DNA of 64,000 nt from contig NC_015675.1 of NCBI RefSeq assembly GCF_000176035.2, positions 372,001 to 436,000 on the forward strand, read 5' to 3'. The notes beneath the pieces are model-generated. The model made no database searches and was not told where the DNA came from. It saw only the letters and a program-made list of their open reading frames with translations. The position numbers and the translations under genes were made by a program. Positions 60,029-64,000 of this stretch are shown piece after piece. Position 1 is the stretch's first letter. Every line of letters begins with the position of its first letter. Source of the stretch: Mesorhizobium opportunistum WSM2075. Its GTDB lineage: Bacteria; Pseudomonadota; Alphaproteobacteria; Rhizobiales; Rhizobiaceae.

Positions 60029-60748
60029 ATGAGGGAGCCGCTTGAAATGGCAACAATCGCGCTTGTCGATGACGACCGCAACATTCTGACGTCGGTGTCG
60101 ATCGCCCTCGAATCCGAGGGATATCGCGTCGAGACCTATACGGATGGTGCGTCCGCGCTGGAAGGCCTGGCGGCGCGCCCGCCGAATCTTGCCATCCTCG
60201 ACATCAAGATGCCGCGCATGGACGGCATGGAGCTTCTGCGCCGAATGCGCCAGAAGTCCGACCTGCCGGTGATCTTCCTGACCTCCAAGGACGACGAGAT
60301 CGACGAATTGTTCGGCCTCAAGATGGGCGCCGACGACTTCATCCGCAAACCGTTCTCGCAGCGCCTGCTGGTCGAGCGGGTACGGGCCGTCCTGCGCCGA
60401 GCCAGCGCCCGCGAGGCCGCGGCAAAAGCGCCCAGCCAGCAGGCCCGTTCGCTCGAGCGCGGCCAACTCGTCATGGACCAGGAACGCCACACCTGCACCT
60501 GGAAGGGCGAGCCGGTGACGCTCACCGTCACCGAATTCCTGATCCTGCATTCGCTGGCGCAGCGCCCCGGTGTGGTAAAAAGCCGTGATGCGCTGATGGA
60601 TTCGGCCTATGATGAACAGGTCTATGTCGATGACCGTACGATCGACAGCCACATCAAGCGGCTGCGCAAGAAGTTCAAGGCTGTCGACGACGACTTCGAG
60701 ATGATCGAAACCCTTTACGGAGTCGGATACCGGTTCCGCGAGGCGTGA
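60029..60748 (+). CDS. chvI: Response regulator ChvI
   Basis: A 239-residue OmpR-family regulator (ATG 60029; ATG 60047 gives the shorter N-terminus [12 protein letters not shown]). Receiver domain: acidic pocket in LVDDDRNIL, phospho-acceptor Asp58 ([13 protein letters not shown]), switch residue in FLTSKDDE, lysine in DDFIRKPFS. The winged helix is at the C-terminus ([35 protein letters not shown]). With ChvG it controls acid and envelope-stress responses, exopolysaccharide and symbiotic functions in rhizobia. A heptamer repeat lies between it and chvG. Confidence 0.96.
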   Translation: MREPLEMATIALVDDDRNILTSVSIALESEGYRVETYTDGASALEGLAARPPNLAILDIKMPRMDGMELLRRMRQKSDLPVIFLTSKDDEIDELFGLKMGADDFIRKPFSQRLLVERVRAVLRRASAREAAAKAPSQQARSLERGQLVMDQERHTCTWKGEPVTLTVTEFLILHSLAQRPGVVKSRDALMDSAYDEQVYVDDRTIDSHIKRLRKKFKAVDDDFEMIETLYGVGYRFREA

Positions 60749-60750
60749 AT

Positions 60751-60863
60751 AGGCAGTAGGCAGTAGGCAGTAGGGAATAGTCAGTAGTCCGTTTTTGAAT
60801 GGTGCGAGCGGCCACTCACACATGGCCACGATCTCAACCACTTCTCTATTCCCTACTGCCTGC
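60751..60863. repeat. Heptamer tandem repeat and inverted arm between chvI and chvG
   Basis: Three to four copies of the heptamer GGCAGTA occur at 60752-60775, followed by GGAATAG. A 16-base arm (60765-60780) is the reverse complement of CTATTCCCTACTGCCT at 60846-60861, so a stem of 16 bp with a 65-base loop is possible. It lies in the 150-base gap between two genes normally expressed together. Tandem heptamers of this kind are known in various bacteria and vary in copy number. Confidence 0.75.
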
Positions 60864-60898
60864 TCACTACTCACTAATTAGGCGGGAGCTGCTATTCG

Positions 60899-62683
60899 AT
60901 GGCAGTGGAAGCACAGCGAAGCAGGCCGACGGGCGCCGCCAGGCGGCCGTCGCGCATCATGCCGTCCTTCGTTTCGAAGATCACGGTGCCGATGCGCCGC
61001 TTCCTCGGCCACCACATCTTTTCCAGCCTGACGCGACGCATCCTGTTCCTCAACCTTGCCGGACTGGCTGTTCTGGTCACCGGCATCCTCTACCTCAACA
61101 CTTTCCGCGACGGGCTGATCGACGCCCGCGTCGAAAGCCTGATGACGCAGGGCGAGATCATCGCCGGCGCGATCGCGGCGTCGGCGACGGTCGAGACCGA
61201 TTCGATCAGCATCGACCCGGAAAAGCTGCTTGAGCTGCAGGCCGGCGAGAGCCTCGGGCCTGGTTCGGACCAGCTCGACAATCTGGACTTTCCGATCAAT
61301 CCGGAGCGTGTCGCGCCGGTGCTGCGGCGGCTGATCTCGCCGACGCGGACGCGGGCCCGCATCTATGACCGCGACGCCAATTTGCTGCTCGATTCGCGCC
61401 ATCTCTATTCGCGCGGCCAGATCCTGCGCTACGACCTGCCGCCGGTCGAGGAGGAGGAGCCCGACCTTGTCGAGCGCATCCAGAAGTTCATCTTCGACTT
61501 CTTCCGCAACACCGACCTGCCGGTCTATCGCGAGCAGCCGGGCGGCAATGGCGCTGCCTTCCCGGAAGTGGTCAAGGCGCTGACCGGCAGCCCGTCGACC
61601 ATCGTGCGCGTCTCGGAACAGGGTGAGCAGATCGTTTCGGTGGCGGTGCCGATCCAGCGCTTCCGCGCCGTCCTAGGCGTGCTGATGCTGTCGACCGAAG
61701 GCGGCGACATCGACAAGATCGTCGCCGCGGAGCGCAAGGCGATCCTGCGCGTGTTCGGCATCGCGGCTCTGGTCACCGCCATCCTGTCGATGCTTTTGGC
61801 TTCCACCATCGCCAACCCGCTACGCCGGCTGTCTGCCGCGGCGGTGCGGGTCAGGCGCGGCGTCAAGAGCCGCGAGGAGATCCCGGATTTCTCCGACCGC
61901 CAGGACGAGATCGGCAATCTGTCGATCGCCGTGCGCGACATGACCAACGCGCTCTATGCGCGCATCGAGGCGATCGAGAGCTTCGCCGCCGATGTTTCAC
62001 ATGAATTGAAGAACCCGCTGACCTCGCTGCGCAGCGCGGTGGAAACCTTGCCGCTGGCCAAGAACGACAATTCGCGCAGCCGGCTGATGGAGATCATCCA
62101 GCATGACGTCAGGCGGCTGGACCGGCTCATCACCGACATTTCCGACGCCTCGCGTCTCGACGCCGAGCTCGCGCGCGAAGACGCCGGAACGGTGGACCTG
62201 AAGAAATTCATCACCGACCTCGTCGCCGTGTCGCGCGAGGCAACGCGCAACAAGAAGGCCGTCGAGATCGAGTTCAAGGTCGCCAAGCTGCCGCAAGGCG
62301 TCAAAGGCTATTTCGTCGTCGGCCACGATCTGCGCATCGGCCAGGTCATCACCAATCTGATCGAAAACGCCCGCTCCTTCGTTCCCGAGGACCATGGCCA
62401 TATCAGCCTGTCGCTGGCGCGTGCCGGCAAGTTCAACATCCTCACCATCGACGACAACGGTCCCGGCATCCGCGCCGACAACATCGACCGCATCTTCGAA
62501 CGCTTCTACACCGACCGGCCGGCCGGCGAGGCGTTTGGCCAGAATTCGGGCCTTGGCCTGTCGATCTCCAGGCAGATCGTCGAGGCCCATGGCGGCACGC
62601 TGACCGCCGAAAACATCCCCGGCACCAAGCCCGGCGAGATCAAGGGCGCGCGCTTCGTCGTGACGCTGCCGGCCGATGCGTGA
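60899..62683 (+). CDS. chvG: Sensor histidine kinase ChvG
   Basis: A 594-residue membrane kinase. TM1 (about 46-66) and TM2 (about 285-305) enclose a periplasmic sensor of about 220 residues with an acidic stretch PPVEEEEPDLVERI. After a HAMP segment, the H-box is FAADVSHELKNPLTSLR with His368. The N-box LIENARSF and G-boxes DDNGPGIRADNI and GLGLSISRQIVEAHGG complete the catalytic domain. ChvG senses acid or envelope change and phosphorylates ChvI. Its stop overlaps the GTG of hprK. Confidence 0.96.
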   Translation: MAVEAQRSRPTGAARRPSRIMPSFVSKITVPMRRFLGHHIFSSLTRRILFLNLAGLAVLVTGILYLNTFRDGLIDARVESLMTQGEIIAGAIAASATVETDSISIDPEKLLELQAGESLGPGSDQLDNLDFPINPERVAPVLRRLISPTRTRARIYDRDANLLLDSRHLYSRGQILRYDLPPVEEEEPDLVERIQKFIFDFFRNTDLPVYREQPGGNGAAFPEVVKALTGSPSTIVRVSEQGEQIVSVAVPIQRFRAVLGVLMLSTEGGDIDKIVAAERKAILRVFGIAALVTAILSMLLASTIANPLRRLSAAAVRVRRGVKSREEIPDFSDRQDEIGNLSIAVRDMTNALYARIEAIESFAADVSHELKNPLTSLRSAVETLPLAKNDNSRSRLMEIIQHDVRRLDRLITDISDASRLDAELAREDAGTVDLKKFITDLVAVSREATRNKKAVEIEFKVAKLPQGVKGYFVVGHDLRIGQVITNLIENARSFVPEDHGHISLSLARAGKFNILTIDDNGPGIRADNIDRIFERFYTDRPAGEAFGQNSGLGLSISRQIVEAHGGTLTAENIPGTKPGEIKGARFVVTLPADA

Positions 62684-63144
62684 TTGCTGGTCCAGTCGTG
62701 CGGCCTGAAAACATTCACGCTACGGGCTTGCTGATCGGCGAGCGCGGCATTCTCGTCAGCGGGACTTCGGGTTCGGGCAAGACGACGCTGGCGCTGGCGC
62801 TGGTCGACCATTGCCGCCAGCGCGGCCTGTTCTCACGGCTCATCGGCGACGATCAGCTTTTCGCCGAGGCGCATGCGGGGCGGCTGGTGTGCCGCGCGCC
62901 CGCCACCATAGAAGGTCTCGCCGAGGTGCCGGGACTTGGGCCGCGGCCGCTGGCGTTCGAACCTGCCTGCGTCGTCGACCTGCATGTGCGCCTGCTGCCG
63001 GCTGGTGAAATCGCCCGCTTCCAGGAGGACGCCAGCGACGACATCGCCGGCTGCGCGGTACCGCGGATCGATCTTGCCGAGCGCAATGTCCAGGCTGCCT
63101 TGCCGGCCGTGATGGCGCGGCTGTCGATCATGCCTTTTCTATGA
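62680..63144 (+). CDS. hprK: HPr kinase/phosphorylase, short alphaproteobacterial form
   Basis: A 154-residue protein from GTG 62680, overlapping the chvG stop. It consists only of the kinase domain: P-loop GTSGSGKTT (28-36), the DDQLF segment, and VPRIDLAERN. The N-terminal domain of Bacillus HprK is absent, as usual in alphaproteobacteria. It phosphorylates the regulatory serine of HPr encoded at 63707. The order chvI-chvG-hprK-EIIA-HPr is conserved in rhizobia. Confidence 0.95.
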   Translation: MIAGPVVRPENIHATGLLIGERGILVSGTSGSGKTTLALALVDHCRQRGLFSRLIGDDQLFAEAHAGRLVCRAPATIEGLAEVPGLGPRPLAFEPACVVDLHVRLLPAGEIARFQEDASDDIAGCAVPRIDLAERNVQAALPAVMARLSIMPFL

Positions 63145-63308
63145 TCCACCCCCGGTTTTTTGCTGCAATGCGTCAAAATGGCATGGGCCGGCGCAATTTT
63201 GGGCTTGTCAACGGGCCTCGCGTCGACAAGATAGCGCTCCCGCCGCCTGGAATGGCTGGCGAGCATAAAATGCGCCTGTGAAGCGGCGATGACGGGAGCC
63301 ACCAAAGA

Positions 63309-63710
63309 ATGATCGGACTCGTGCTTGTAACGCACGGTCAACTGGCCACCGAGTTCAGACATGCCGTCGAACATGTCGTCGGGCCACAAGACAATTTCGA
63401 AACCGTGGCGATCGGTGCCGACGACGATATGGAGCAGCGTCGCCGCGACATCATCGACGCCGTGGCCCGCGTCGACACGGGGGCGGGCGTGATCGTGCTG
63501 ACCGACATGTTCGGCGGCACGCCGTCGAACCTTGCCATCTCGGTGATGGAGTCCGGCCGCACCGAAGTGATCGCCGGCATGAACCTGCCGATGCTGATCA
63601 AGCTGTCATCGATCCGCAAGGGCGACAACATGGCCGCAGCGCTCGACGAGGCGCAGGCCGCCGGCCGCAAATACATCAACGTCGCCAGCCAGCTTCTGAG
63701 CAGCAAATGA
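63309..63710 (+). CDS. PTS mannose-family EIIA protein
   Basis: A 133-residue IIA-Man domain protein. The phosphorylated histidine is His9 in LVLVTHGQLATEF. TDMFGGTPSNLAISVMES and GMNLPMLIKLSSIRKGD are further family blocks. It lacks a partner EIIBCD and serves as a regulator in the rhizobial PTS, which lacks transport components. The stop overlaps the HPr start by 4 bases. Confidence 0.95.
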   Translation: MIGLVLVTHGQLATEFRHAVEHVVGPQDNFETVAIGADDDMEQRRRDIIDAVARVDTGAGVIVLTDMFGGTPSNLAISVMESGRTEVIAGMNLPMLIKLSSIRKGDNMAAALDEAQAAGRKYINVASQLLSSK

Positions 63711-64000
63711 ACGCACTATCCCCGGAAAAAGACCAGATTGTCCGGGAGTTTCCGATCGTCAACCAGCGCGGCCTGCATGCGCGCGCCTCGGCGAAGTTCG
63801 TCCAGCTCGCCAGCGGTTTCGACGCCTCCGTCCATGTCGAGAAGGACGGCGTCAAGGTCGGCGGCACGTCGATCATGGGCCTGATGATGCTTGCGGCCAG
63901 TCCTGGATACTCGATCCGCGTCACCGCCAGCGGCCCGGAAGCGCTTGAGGTCATGGACGCGCTGGAGCAGCTCGTCGCCTCCCGCTTCGGCGAGGAAAGC
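63707..64000 (+). CDS. ptsH: HPr phosphocarrier protein (runs off window)
   Basis: 98 codons are visible from ATG 63707, with no stop before the window end, so only the last few residues are missing. The active-site His24 is in NQRGLHARASAKF, and the regulatory serine is Ser55 in VGGTSIMGLMMLAA, the site phosphorylated by HprK. It passes phosphate from enzyme I to EIIA. Completes the HprK-EIIA-HPr set of the rhizobial PTS. Confidence 0.94.
   Translation, partial: MNALSPEKDQIVREFPIVNQRGLHARASAKFVQLASGFDASVHVEKDGVKVGGTSIMGLMMLAASPGYSIRVTASGPEALEVMDALEQLVASRFGEES

Noticed and set aside
60751..60790. Tandem repeat as a possible CRISPR array
   Set aside because: Unit is only seven bases with no spacers; it is a simple heptamer repeat.

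Overview
The window looks like a chromosomal segment of a Mesorhizobium-type alphaproteobacterium (order Hyphomicrobiales). The evidence is the high-GC coding style, the chvI-chvG-hprK-EIIA-HPr gene order, an aglR/aglEFGAK alpha-glucoside locus, a tandem array of DUF680 small secreted proteins (a family known mainly from Mesorhizobium), and rhizobial palindromic intergenic repeats. No phage, IS element, CRISPR array, tRNA or rRNA was seen.

Layout. 0-7.7 kb: a DUF1778/GNAT toxin-antitoxin pair cut by the window edge, a WD40 protein, a small secreted protein, a class III aminotransferase coupled to a glutamine synthetase-like ligase, a UdgX-type uracil-DNA glycosylase, and a glycerate kinase with a UPF0303 haem-degrading-domain protein. 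8-23 kb: a nearly complete purine ring catabolism island. It holds guanine deaminase, cytochrome-c-type urate oxidase PuuD, xanthine dehydrogenase XdhA/XdhB with its XdhC factor, hydroxyisourate hydrolase, a PuuE-UraD fusion, ureidoglycine aminohydrolase, ureidoglycolate lyase and a CDA-fold deaminase. A LysR regulator and two luciferase-like monooxygenases are embedded in it. The route goes guanine, xanthine, urate, HIU, OHCU, allantoin, ureidoglycine, ureidoglycolate, glyoxylate; the glycerate kinase could handle glyoxylate carbon. No allantoate-hydrolysing enzyme was recognised here.

23-33.7 kb: a BrnT/BrnA toxin-antitoxin pair (BrnT apparently starting at CTG), a CocE-type hydrolase, and a peptide-type ABC importer with a fused double ATPase flanked by two paralogous Tat-exported binding proteins, then an alkaline-phosphatase-superfamily hydrolase. 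33.8-36.6 kb: ECF sigma factor, membrane anti-sigma and secreted subtilase with overlapping reading frames. 36.7-44.7 kb: LacI-type AglR and the aglEFGAK operon, with two palindromic operators. 44.7-45.9 kb: four tandem DUF680 genes. 46.3-49.1 kb: a well-formed cobalamin riboswitch ahead of a Rieske monooxygenase/reductase pair of the glycine-betaine demethylase (GbcAB) type.

49.2-54.4 kb is the least familiar part: a tightly coupled cassette of a PqqD-like (RRE-fold) protein with a long acidic C-terminal tail, an HPr-kinase-like protein, three family 2 glycosyltransferases and a NTP_transf_5-type protein. Its parts resemble RiPP peptide-modification systems, but no cyclase or separate precursor was found. 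54.5-59.7 kb: AlkB-like dioxygenase, BON-LysM protein, ArfB, a TetR/dihydrofolate-reductase-like pair with a perfect 15-bp inverted-repeat operator, and PEP carboxykinase. 60-64 kb: ChvI/ChvG two-component system followed by HprK, a mannose-family EIIA and HPr, the last running off the window.
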